Of a stretch of 64,000 nucleotides of DNA, positions 37,004-45,362 are shown in pieces; position 1 is the first letter of the stretch, and each line of letters starts with the position of its first letter. The stretch lies in contig CAYMWF010000004.1 in assembly GCA_964394085.1 (NCBI GenBank), positions 1 to 64,000 of the forward strand. The letters run 5' to 3'. The position numbers and the translations under genes are program-made. Source of the stretch: CAYMWF01 sp964394085 [NCBI: uncultured Gemmatimonadota bacterium]. GTDB taxonomy: Bacteria > GCA-2686955 > CAYMWF01. The notes beneath the pieces were generated by a model. It was not told the DNA's origin. It ran no database searches and saw only the letters and a program-made list of their open reading frames with translations.

Positions 37004-37750
37004 ATGCACTCCCCTTATTTCGACAATTACTGGGCGAGGAGGAACACCGGTCCTGTCAAAATTCATAATCTCGATCCAGTGTTCAAATTGCTCGGCTTGT
37101 CCATGGAGAAGCTATGGCCCGACGAGAGGATCAAGGGAAAGAGAATACTTGAGATCGGTCCGGGCGCGGGTTCCGGGTCGCTGTGGCTGTCCTCGGAAGG
37201 TGCACATGTGTCATCGCTGGATATCTCACGGGTGAGCGCAGGGATCCTCGCCGATCGCGCTGCGTCCGGGAATGGGGTCGAAAGTGGATCCTTGAGTCCT
37301 GTTGTCGGAGAAGCCGAATTTTCGCCTTTCCGGGATGCCGGTTTCGATGGGATTCATATGCAGACGGTCTGGATGCACCTGGATAAAGAAAAAACTCTCG
37401 CGGAGTGCAGGCGCCTGCTGCGGCCCGGCGGCAGGCTCCTGGTGGTTGAGCCGATGAAATACAATCCTCTCGTTGCCGCATTCCGTTCTTTCTTTTCCGT
37501 TGGAAGGTTCTCGAGCCCGGTTTATCTGTCAACGGGCGATATTGAGAGGATGTGCGAAGGATTCAGCAGAGTTTCGGTGACATTCAAATCACTCTTCACC
37601 CCGCCTTTGCTTCTGATCGCGGCAGGTGCGGTGGACAACAGCCTCGGCAGCATGGCCCGGAAACTGGTGAGGTTCGAGGACCGGTTGCTGTCGCGGGTAA
37701 AGCAGGCCCGCTGGTTCTCCTGGTTCGTCGTCCTGGAGTTGATCAAGTGA
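37004..37750 (+). CDS. class I SAM-dependent methyltransferase
   Basis: Protein of 248 residues with SAM-binding motif I ILEIGPGAGSGSLWL, an acidic residue ending strand 2 (VSSLDIS), and LRPGGRLLVVEPMK of the post-core region, typical of small-molecule methyltransferases (Methyltransf_11/25 type). It sits 48 nt after the formyltransferase gene, and its stop overlaps the GTG of the carbamoyltransferase. The substrate may be the sugar or lipid made by this operon. The ribosome site is weak. Confidence 0.85.
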   Translation: MHSPYFDNYWARRNTGPVKIHNLDPVFKLLGLSMEKLWPDERIKGKRILEIGPGAGSGSLWLSSEGAHVSSLDISRVSAGILADRAASGNGVESGSLSPVVGEAEFSPFRDAGFDGIHMQTVWMHLDKEKTLAECRRLLRPGGRLLVVEPMKYNPLVAAFRSFFSVGRFSSPVYLSTGDIERMCEGFSRVSVTFKSLFTPPLLLIAAGAVDNSLGSMARKLVRFEDRLLSRVKQARWFSWFVVLELIK

Positions 37751-39513
37751 ATCACAGACCGGCCGTTCTGGGTATCAGCGCTTTCGGACACGACAGCGCC
37801 GCGGCTCTCATAACGCCTGACGGCAGACTGCTGGCCGCCGAGGAGGAACGCTTCTCCCGGGTTAAATTCGACAGACGGTTCCCCTCCCGCGCGCTGAATT
37901 TCTGCCTGGACGAGCTCGGTGATCCGGCTGACGGTTATATAGCAGAGAAGAAGGCGGAGATTCCGATCCTGGCGGGTTTTTATCACAACCCGTGGCTCAG
38001 AGTCGGAAACAGGGTCGGGCATGTTATCAGGCACCTGCCGGGATCGGTACGCTTCCTGGTATCCTACAGTGAGGATGTTGGAGGATGGGGTTCGATGTTC
38101 GGCGCAAGGCGCTTGATTAAAAGGACCGCGGGTCAGGTCAGCAAATCCATGTGGGTAGAGCATCATCTTGCGCATGCCGCAGGTGCGTTTTTCAGTTCAC
38201 CATTCGAACATGCAGCCATCTGCACTCTCGATGGGATGGGCGAATGGGCCACCACCTGTTTCAGCAGCGGCCGCGGATCTGAATTATCTAAACTGGCGGA
38301 ATGCTGTTTTCCCCATTCTCTCGGTATCTTCTACAAGACACTGACATCCTACCTGGGTTTCAGGCCGAACAGCGACGAATATAAGGTTATGGGTCTTGCG
38401 GGGTACGGCGAACCGGAATATGCCGGGGAGTTCAGGAAGATCCTGTCGCCGCACGACAGTGGTTTTTTCAGGTTGAATCTTGATTATTTTTCTTTCCATA
38501 AGGGTTCCAACCGACTGTTTTCGGATCTCTGGATCAAAAGATTAGGGCCGCCGCGTCACCCCGGCGACGAGATAGAAACGCGCCATGAGAATATCGCGCG
38601 TTCAGCCCAGGCGGTTCTCGAAGAAACTGTTCTCAAAATGCTTACAGCGCTTTTCACCGTTACCAAAGAACAGAATCTCTGCATGTCGGGCGGGGTCGCG
38701 CTCAACTCGAGTCTGAACGGTGTGATAAGAGAAAAATCTCCTTTTGAACGAGTCTGGTTTCAGCCGCCCTCGGGAGATTCGGGTTCCGCTATCGGAATCT
38801 GTTACTACTTGAAATATGTTGTCCTGGGTGAGGAGCGGAACGGCGAATGCCAGCGCCATCTTTTCCTGGGACCGGCTTATTCCGGGGGAGACATCCGGAG
38901 CAGCCTGGATAAGTTCGGACTTGCTTCGGTCAGCCTCGACAACCCGGAAAAAAGCGCGGCGCGACTTCTGGCGGACGGGAAAGTGATTGCCTGGTTCCAG
39001 GGAAGGATGGAGTTCGGTCCTCGAGCCCTTGGAAACCGGAGTCTTCTTGCCGATCCGGGACTTCCCGGCATCGGGGATCGTATCAACAGGCTTGTGAAGC
39101 ACCGGGAGCCGTTCAGACCGTTCGCACCATCCGTAACGGAGGAGCATGCCGGCGACCTGTTTTTTTCTCCAGGCGCCGCCGGGGCCATGCTATACGTGGT
39201 TCGGGCGAAAGAAGCCGCATGTCGAAACCTGCCCGCCACGGTCCATGTAGACGGCACATCGAGGGTGCAGGTCGTTTTTGAAAGTACGAACAAGAGATTT
39301 CATTCTCTCCTCGCTGAATTCGAGCGTCTCACCGGGCGTCCGGGGGTTCTCAATACTTCGTTCAATCTGAAGGATGAACCGATTGTCTGCTCTCCTGACG
39401 ATGCGGCTGATTCTTTCCGGAAATCGAACATAGACGGCCTTATCGCGGGGAATCATCTGGCGGCACGATCCCAGAGGGAACTGGGTCTCCTTCGGAAGGT
39501 TGCCGAAGAATGA
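37747..39513 (+). CDS. NodU/CmcH-family carbamoyltransferase
   Basis: Protein of 588 residues. The N-terminal ASKHA-type domain begins LGISAFGHDSAAALITPDG with AAEEERFSRVKFDRRFP; then VEHHLAHAAGAFFSSPF, and CTLDGMGEW. The C-terminal YrdC-like part has NLCMSGGVALNS and GRMEFGPRALGNRSLLADP. The family moves a carbamoyl group from carbamoyl phosphate to a hydroxyl on a sugar or antibiotic (NodU, CmcH, TobZ). The start is GTG 37747 overlapping the methyltransferase stop, not the upstream in-frame start at 37552. Its last 4 nt overlap the next ATG. Confidence 0.93.
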   Translation: MNHRPAVLGISAFGHDSAAALITPDGRLLAAEEERFSRVKFDRRFPSRALNFCLDELGDPADGYIAEKKAEIPILAGFYHNPWLRVGNRVGHVIRHLPGSVRFLVSYSEDVGGWGSMFGARRLIKRTAGQVSKSMWVEHHLAHAAGAFFSSPFEHAAICTLDGMGEWATTCFSSGRGSELSKLAECCFPHSLGIFYKTLTSYLGFRPNSDEYKVMGLAGYGEPEYAGEFRKILSPHDSGFFRLNLDYFSFHKGSNRLFSDLWIKRLGPPRHPGDEIETRHENIARSAQAVLEETVLKMLTALFTVTKEQNLCMSGGVALNSSLNGVIREKSPFERVWFQPPSGDSGSAIGICYYLKYVVLGEERNGECQRHLFLGPAYSGGDIRSSLDKFGLASVSLDNPEKSAARLLADGKVIAWFQGRMEFGPRALGNRSLLADPGLPGIGDRINRLVKHREPFRPFAPSVTEEHAGDLFFSPGAAGAMLYVVRAKEAACRNLPATVHVDGTSRVQVVFESTNKRFHSLLAEFERLTGRPGVLNTSFNLKDEPIVCSPDDAADSFRKSNIDGLIAGNHLAARSQRELGLLRKVAEE

Positions 39514-41585
39514 AATTGACGCGGCGTGACCTGGTTTTTTCCCTGGCCCTGGCGGTATTTTTTACTATTTTTTACAGTTCAGGCCGATGTCCGGGAAACT
39601 ACTGGGACGATTCAGGGGAGGTGATTACGGCGGGTCGTCTGCTGGGGGTGCTTCATCCGCCGGGGCATCCATTATACCCGGTGCTCGGCCGCGCGATAAT
39701 CGTGCTTACCGGTCTGCCCCCCGAGTCAGCCGTAACACTGCTGTCCACTCTATTCATGGCGCTCTCCGTCGCGCTGCTCCCTCTCGTGATCGTGTCATTC
39801 TTTCAGGGCGGCGGTCTTGTCGGAAGCGCGGCTGCGGCGGGGATAGCTTTTCTTACAGGCTTTTTGCCCCCGCTTATTGTCTACGGCAGGATCGCCGAAC
39901 TTTATGGAGCGGTTCTTTTTTTCTTCCTGATTTTCCTGTTGGCAGGTGCGGGTGCGATTGGCGCCGGCAGCGATATGGCAAGAAAACGCTGGATGTTCAT
40001 CGTGCTTTACCTTTCCGCTCTCGGAGCGGGGGTGCACATGCTCCTTTTCGTTTTCACGGTGCCCCTGGTATTGTTATGGCTGCTGTTTTATCGGAGCGGG
40101 CGGGCCGGGAACAGCGGCGGCTCCATCCGCGGCGGGGGGCGACCAGCCGGCAATTCCGAAACTCTGCCTGCCGCGTGTTTCTGGATATTAGGCTCGAGCA
40201 TATTTCTCTACCTTCCGCTGAGGGCTGCTTCCGAGCCGGCTCTTTGCTGGGGCAGGCCCGACGAACTCACGGGATTATTGCGGCATCTCCTCGCGTTCGA
40301 CTTCGCGGCGGAACTGCAGGGGTTCGACTACGCTTCCGGAGCGGCGCCTTTTAAAGCCGTTTCAGCCTGCCTGACAATACTCAGAGGAGAATTGGGACTG
40401 GCTGTTTTTATCGCAGCCGCCGGCGCTGTGGTCGCCGTCGTCAGACCATCCAGGTCTGCAATTACACTGCTGGTTGCGCTGGGAACATCCCTGGGCGCCG
40501 CAGCGGCGATCGGGGGCGGGATGGTGCTGGATGCATATATGCTCCCGGCCCTGGTGACGTCAGTTATACTGATTTACGGATTTTGTTTCGGTTTAGCCGG
40601 GTGTTTCCGTTATTACGATGGAAACCTTCTGGAAAACCGGGCCGGTTCCCTGCTGTTTATAGCGTCCCTGTCGATTGTCGCCGGAGGGAGCGCCGTCACC
40701 AGGTGGGAACCTGAAGCAAGAGCCGCCGCCACCGGCTGGGATACCCTGGACTTCTCGGGGGAAATCCGCTGCGTCACTTACGCCGATCTGTTGCTCGAAT
40801 ACCTGGTCGAACGCAGGGATATGGGTCCGGGGTCGGCGGAAACTTCGATTTTCGTCAAGACGGACAATACGGTAGACTATTTCGCACTGATGGAAGGACT
40901 GGCGCGATGCCGGATTGAGAATATACATGTGGAATATCTGCCGGTGGCGGGAATCAGGTTTCCGGCTGCACCGCTATTCGACGAACCGGGATCGGCAGGT
41001 GAAGGCGGATCGGATCCGAAGCCGGCCGAGATCTATTTCACCCCGCGTGAGCAGCTGGTTTTTCCGGAGGAACTATTAACGATTGCGGGACCTTTTTTCA
41101 AGCTGTCGGGCGAGGCCGTCGCACAGGACGTTGATCGCTCCCGGTCCGGTGCCGGTTCACCGGATCCGCACATGCCCGAACCGGGAACCGAATCAGGCGG
41201 GATTGTTGAAGCTGGCGAGACGGGAAGGGATAGAGCCCTCTTGAACGCTCTCGATGAACTTCTCTCCGGCGGAAACAGACATGCAGTAACACGACTTTCA
41301 GCAATTCACGGATACAGGGGAGCCTATTTCGCAGCCACCGGTAAACCGATCGAAGCGTTACGGGAGTATTTAATCATCAGTGAAGAGATCGACACTACTA
41401 ATGCGGGTGCATTCTTCAACGCAGGGCAGATATGCTTCAACAGACTGGGCGATCCTGAGAATGCAATCCGATATTTTCGCCGGGCGGTCGCTCTCGAACC
41501 CGAAAACAGAATTTTCCGGACCGCTCTCGCGAGAAACCTGCTGAAGGTAGAGACGCAGCGGACCATCGGAAACGGAACAGAATGA
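39510..41585 (+). CDS. DUF2723 membrane protein (GT-C-like), first copy
   Basis: Protein of 691 residues. The N-terminal ~400 residues hold about ten membrane segments. The start of the DUF2723/TMEM260 family is clear: YWDDSGEVITAGRLLGVLHPPGHPLYPVLGR, given here in part, with the early Asp/Glu that act in GT-C transferases. The family is linked to protein O-mannosylation in eukaryotes and is common in FCB bacteria. The rest is soluble with TPR-like helices near 600-680 (NAGQICFNRLGDPENAIRYF). It likely transfers a sugar from a lipid carrier outside the inner membrane. It overlaps both neighbours by 4 nt (ATGA). Confidence 0.82.
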   Translation: MKLTRRDLVFSLALAVFFTIFYSSGRCPGNYWDDSGEVITAGRLLGVLHPPGHPLYPVLGRAIIVLTGLPPESAVTLLSTLFMALSVALLPLVIVSFFQGGGLVGSAAAAGIAFLTGFLPPLIVYGRIAELYGAVLFFFLIFLLAGAGAIGAGSDMARKRWMFIVLYLSALGAGVHMLLFVFTVPLVLLWLLFYRSGRAGNSGGSIRGGGRPAGNSETLPAACFWILGSSIFLYLPLRAASEPALCWGRPDELTGLLRHLLAFDFAAELQGFDYASGAAPFKAVSACLTILRGELGLAVFIAAAGAVVAVVRPSRSAITLLVALGTSLGAAAAIGGGMVLDAYMLPALVTSVILIYGFCFGLAGCFRYYDGNLLENRAGSLLFIASLSIVAGGSAVTRWEPEARAAATGWDTLDFSGEIRCVTYADLLLEYLVERRDMGPGSAETSIFVKTDNTVDYFALMEGLARCRIENIHVEYLPVAGIRFPAAPLFDEPGSAGEGGSDPKPAEIYFTPREQLVFPEELLTIAGPFFKLSGEAVAQDVDRSRSGAGSPDPHMPEPGTESGGIVEAGETGRDRALLNALDELLSGGNRHAVTRLSAIHGYRGAYFAATGKPIEALREYLIISEEIDTTNAGAFFNAGQICFNRLGDPENAIRYFRRAVALEPENRIFRTALARNLLKVETQRTIGNGTE

Positions 41586-42988
41586 ATATCCTGCTTGTAG
41601 CACCTTCACAGTTCAAGGCCTACGGGACCAGGATCAGGCCGCCCTACCCGCCATTGGGGCTGCTGTCGATCGGTGCGGTGCTGCAGAAGGCCGGTCACAG
41701 GGTTCGGTTTATCGATATGGATGCCCAGGGTTTGCCGGTTTCCGGGTTAGCGGCGGCTAGCGCTGATTTCAAGCCCGGCCTGGCTTGTATCACCGGAACG
41801 AGCCCTTCACATCCCGATATGATTGACGCAGCGGCGGCAGTGAAAGCGGGCGCTCCGGAGGTGAGTGTCGTTGCGGGTGGTCCCCACGCCAGTGCCGTTC
41901 CGGAAGATCTGCTCCTGTATTCATCCATAGATTATGTAATTGCGGGTGAAGGTGAATCGGCAGTCGTTTCGCTTGCCGAGGCCGTTGCCGGTGGTGGTCG
42001 GGCAGGGGAGATTGAGGGACTTTTCAGTAAATCCGGAGATTCAATTCAAACGCCTTCTACGCGGACCGCCCGGCGTCCGGATCTGAACCTGCTTCCGTTC
42101 CCTGCCCGTGACCTGATACCGCCCGATGCCGTTTACGCCCCCCCTGATGCCTTTTTAGCCCCGATCATCCACGTCCTGGCATCGAGAGGATGCCCCTGGA
42201 ACTGTGGATTCTGTGCTTCCAGATCTCTTTTCGGGCGAAAACTGCGTTACCGCGATCCGGAGAATGTCGTGGAAGAAATCGATTCGTGCGTAAGAGAACA
42301 CGGGACGAAAGAAACCCATTTCGCGGATGATTCGATAACTGAATCGAAAGAATGGCTCCTCTCTTTTTGTGATGAAACAAGGAAACGTCTCTCGATCCGG
42401 AGTTTCATGTTCATGAACGGCCTGCGCGCCGACCGGGTCGACAGGGACATCCTGGAAGCCCTCAGGAGCATCGGTACGAGAAACCTGGGTTTCGGAATCG
42501 AGTCGGGTGATCCTGAATTGAGAAAAGCCATGGGCAAGAATCTCGACATCGATGCGGTCACGCGAAATATCCGGCTTGCCGGTCGCCTCGGCTTCGATGT
42601 CTGGCTTTTTTTTCTGTTCGGTTATCCCGGGGAGACCGACGAGACGGCCCGCAGGACACTCGAGCTCGCGAAATCTCTCGATCCTGCATTCGCCAAATTC
42701 ATGGTTGTAAAACCGTTCCCCGGAACTCCGCTCAGGGAGGCTCTCATCCGTGACGGACTGCTGGAAGACGAGCGATATGAACGGCTTGGCATTTATACGC
42801 CACCAGTGCATTCCCTTCCCGGGATGAGCGGAAAAAGGATGATGTGGTGGCTGCGGAAAGCCAACAGGAGTTTCTACCTTCGTCCCGGGAAACTGGCGAA
42901 GCACCTGGTGCGGACGGGAAACCTGAAGAGGTTCATCAGGAACCTGGTGGCTTTCCGGTTCGTGCTCAGGCTGATGTTCAGGAGATGA
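41582..42988 (+). CDS. B12-binding-domain radical SAM enzyme
   Basis: Protein of 468 residues. The N-terminal domain (about 1-150) has a cobalamin-binding-like Rossmann fold (PPLGLLSIGAVLQKAGH, VAGGPHASAVPE), but DMDAQG stands where DxHxxG would bind base-off cobalamin, so B12 binding is uncertain. The radical SAM core has the 4Fe-4S cluster motif CPWNCGFC. Such enzymes methylate or rearrange unactivated carbons or phosphonates and lipids. The gene overlaps the preceding DUF2723 gene by 4 nt. Confidence 0.87.
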   Translation: MNILLVAPSQFKAYGTRIRPPYPPLGLLSIGAVLQKAGHRVRFIDMDAQGLPVSGLAAASADFKPGLACITGTSPSHPDMIDAAAAVKAGAPEVSVVAGGPHASAVPEDLLLYSSIDYVIAGEGESAVVSLAEAVAGGGRAGEIEGLFSKSGDSIQTPSTRTARRPDLNLLPFPARDLIPPDAVYAPPDAFLAPIIHVLASRGCPWNCGFCASRSLFGRKLRYRDPENVVEEIDSCVREHGTKETHFADDSITESKEWLLSFCDETRKRLSIRSFMFMNGLRADRVDRDILEALRSIGTRNLGFGIESGDPELRKAMGKNLDIDAVTRNIRLAGRLGFDVWLFFLFGYPGETDETARRTLELAKSLDPAFAKFMVVKPFPGTPLREALIRDGLLEDERYERLGIYTPPVHSLPGMSGKRMMWWLRKANRSFYLRPGKLAKHLVRTGNLKRFIRNLVAFRFVLRLMFRR

Positions 42989-43034
42989 TCCCGGAGAAGC
43001 CTTCGTGCAAATCGTGTAAAAGAAGCAGCTTGTG

Positions 43035-45362
43035 ATGACATCACTACTCTCCAAATCCCGGGTTCTGCTGGCAGGTTGCGGCGCCGGATCCTTGATCCTG
43101 TTTCTGGGGAGTATGGAAACCGGGGTAGGATGGAAAGACAGTGCCGAGTTCGTTGTGGCCGCCGGCACCATGGGGATTCCGCATCCTCCCGGCGCCCCGC
43201 TCTATCCGCTGCTCTGCCGGTTTTTTTTCGTTCTGTCGGGAATGCAGGCCGCGACGGCCTGTAATGCGGTATCCGTTTTTTTCGCAGTCCTTGCCGGGAT
43301 ACTCATTCCAAAGATCGTGCTCCTGATAGTACCCGCTTCCCGTTTCAGGTTCGTTTCAGCACTTGCCGCCTGGCTGGTGTTTCTCGGCATTCCCGGTGTT
43401 CTTGAATATGCGGGAACGGCGGAGACGTATATCCCCTTTCTGTTCACTGTGCTGGCCTGCACTTTCATTCTTTCCGGCATCAGGAAAACGAACGCCACCC
43501 GGAGTTGTTTTTTTGCGTCATTCATCACCGGAATCGCGTCATGTCTTCACCTGACCGGCGTTCTGCTTGCAGTTCCGCTGGTCGCGTTATTTATTAAAAT
43601 CAGCCGGAGCTTCTCGTGGAAGAAACAGGTCCGGACGGCAGGCGTTTCCTTCGCATTCTTCCTGCTCGGCTTCACACCCAATCTTTACATCCCGCTCCGG
43701 GCCGGCCGAACACTTCTTCTGGACTGGGGATCCCCCTCGGTATTTAAACGGTTCTCCGATTTTATCCTGGCGCGGGAATTCGTTCCCGACCTGCTGGGCC
43801 TGGAGTATTCCGCCCGGTTTGCGGACGCATCAGCCGTAATCCTGCCCTGGAATCCGGGATCTCCTCTTGCGACGGCGGTAATCGCTGTTCTGGTATTGGC
43901 CGGACTGGTTTATACGTGGCGATGGAACAGGAGCGCCGCGGTCTGCCTCTGCTCGGTTTTCGTGCTTTTCGCCTGGTACGGTATCATGTTCGGGGGGGGG
44001 ATAGATCTGGCCGGATACATGATTCCACCCGCGGCCGCAGCGGCGATTCTGGCAGGAATTGTTGTTTCGGCGGCGCCAAGCGGGTTTGCTCGTATCACGG
44101 GGATACGGTTCGATTCGGGACGACTATCGGGCAGTGCGAAGAAAAGGATATCCGCTGCCGGATCCGCTGCTTATCTTTTCGGGCCGGTGCTGATCGCCGC
44201 GCTCATGCTTCCGGGGCGGAGTTTCGATCGCGGAACCGGTGAATCATATTCGGAAAAGCTTATCTCTCCCTTGAGGGGGGCTGAGTCCGCACTGTTCATC
44301 ACTGGGAATACGGTCGATTATTTCCTCGTTCTTTATCAGCTTTACCTGAATCCCGAGCTCCGGTCAAAAGTGGTTCCTGTTTATACGGAGCTCCTCGAAT
44401 ACGAATGGTTCAGGGAGAAGGTCGGATCGAGGATTCCGATTCCCGAAGCATCACTCGAGCGAAACGGAGCCGGAATCCTGACCGCTCTGCTGAAGCAGGC
44501 AGTGGAATGGAAGGTTTTTTACACCCCCGACGATGATTTCTGTTTACCTCCCCTGCAGCTGCGGCGGTGCGGACCGTTGTTCGAACTGTTAAGGGGGAGC
44601 CGGGAGGAAGAAACCGCCGGTTGTGCAGGGGAGCTTTCCCTTCCTTATTTCAACGAGCAGCATTATCTGGAGAGAGCGGGACTGTTATATTCGGATCACG
44701 GTCTCTATTGCTATGAGACAGGCCGATATTCCGAAGCACTGGAGCTTACGGAAAGCGCTGCGCGTTTTTTACCGGATAACATCGAAATCGGAGTCAACCT
44801 GGCCCTTTTGCTGTCGAAAGCAGGCAGGGAAAGGGATGCGCTCGCACACCTCGATTCTCTGGTGCGGCGGTTCGGAGAAAGTTATCTCATTCATTGCACT
44901 TACGGGAGCATCCTGTATGACGGCGGCGATAAAGCCGGGGCGGCGGAACATTATAAGAATGCGCTTGAAATCAATCCCCGCGGCAGGGACGCTCTTTTGA
45001 AAACAGCTTCCTGTCTATTGCAGATGGGAGAACCGGCGGCTGCCCTTGACAATGCCCGGGCCGCCGTCGAGGTTTCGCCGGAGGATAATACGGCACTCAA
45101 TCTCATGGGCGAGTGCTACCTTGAAATGGAGCTCCTGGACAGGGCCGAGCGTGCGTTCAGATCGGTTATCCGGAGGGAGCCGGACTTCGAGCACGCCTGG
45201 GCGAACCTCTCTCTGGTTTACGAAAAGCGTGGCAAAGCCGGGGAAGCGACGGCGCTCCTCCGCGAGGGTCTTGCCGTCAATCCGTCCAGCATTCTCCTTT
45301 CCCGGCTTCTATCCGCACGGGCCGGCCGTCACCGGGTAAATCGAGAGCAGTCTCTTCATTGA
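43035..45362 (+). CDS. DUF2723 membrane protein with TPR tail, second copy
   Basis: Protein of 775 residues, a paralogue of the product of 39510-41585. The family start is kept (GWKDSAEFVVAAGTMGIPHPPGAPLYPLL), followed by about ten membrane segments to ~400. The C-terminal ~230 residues are tetratricopeptide repeats (GLYCYETGRYSEALELTESA, then EHYKNALEINPRGRDALLKTA). The start is ATG 43035 or the GTG just before it. A G9 run at 43992-44000 encodes FGGGID inside a membrane region. It ends by overlapping the convergent sulfatase gene by 7 nt, with no terminator between. Confidence 0.8.
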   Translation: MTSLLSKSRVLLAGCGAGSLILFLGSMETGVGWKDSAEFVVAAGTMGIPHPPGAPLYPLLCRFFFVLSGMQAATACNAVSVFFAVLAGILIPKIVLLIVPASRFRFVSALAAWLVFLGIPGVLEYAGTAETYIPFLFTVLACTFILSGIRKTNATRSCFFASFITGIASCLHLTGVLLAVPLVALFIKISRSFSWKKQVRTAGVSFAFFLLGFTPNLYIPLRAGRTLLLDWGSPSVFKRFSDFILAREFVPDLLGLEYSARFADASAVILPWNPGSPLATAVIAVLVLAGLVYTWRWNRSAAVCLCSVFVLFAWYGIMFGGGIDLAGYMIPPAAAAAILAGIVVSAAPSGFARITGIRFDSGRLSGSAKKRISAAGSAAYLFGPVLIAALMLPGRSFDRGTGESYSEKLISPLRGAESALFITGNTVDYFLVLYQLYLNPELRSKVVPVYTELLEYEWFREKVGSRIPIPEASLERNGAGILTALLKQAVEWKVFYTPDDDFCLPPLQLRRCGPLFELLRGSREEETAGCAGELSLPYFNEQHYLERAGLLYSDHGLYCYETGRYSEALELTESAARFLPDNIEIGVNLALLLSKAGRERDALAHLDSLVRRFGESYLIHCTYGSILYDGGDKAGAAEHYKNALEINPRGRDALLKTASCLLQMGEPAAALDNARAAVEVSPEDNTALNLMGECYLEMELLDRAERAFRSVIRREPDFEHAWANLSLVYEKRGKAGEATALLREGLAVNPSSILLSRLLSARAGRHRVNREQSLH

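Noticed and set aside
37552-37746. N-terminal extension of the carbamoyltransferase frame
   Set aside because: It overlaps the methyltransferase gene and shows no family sequence; GTG 37747 gives the known N-terminus.
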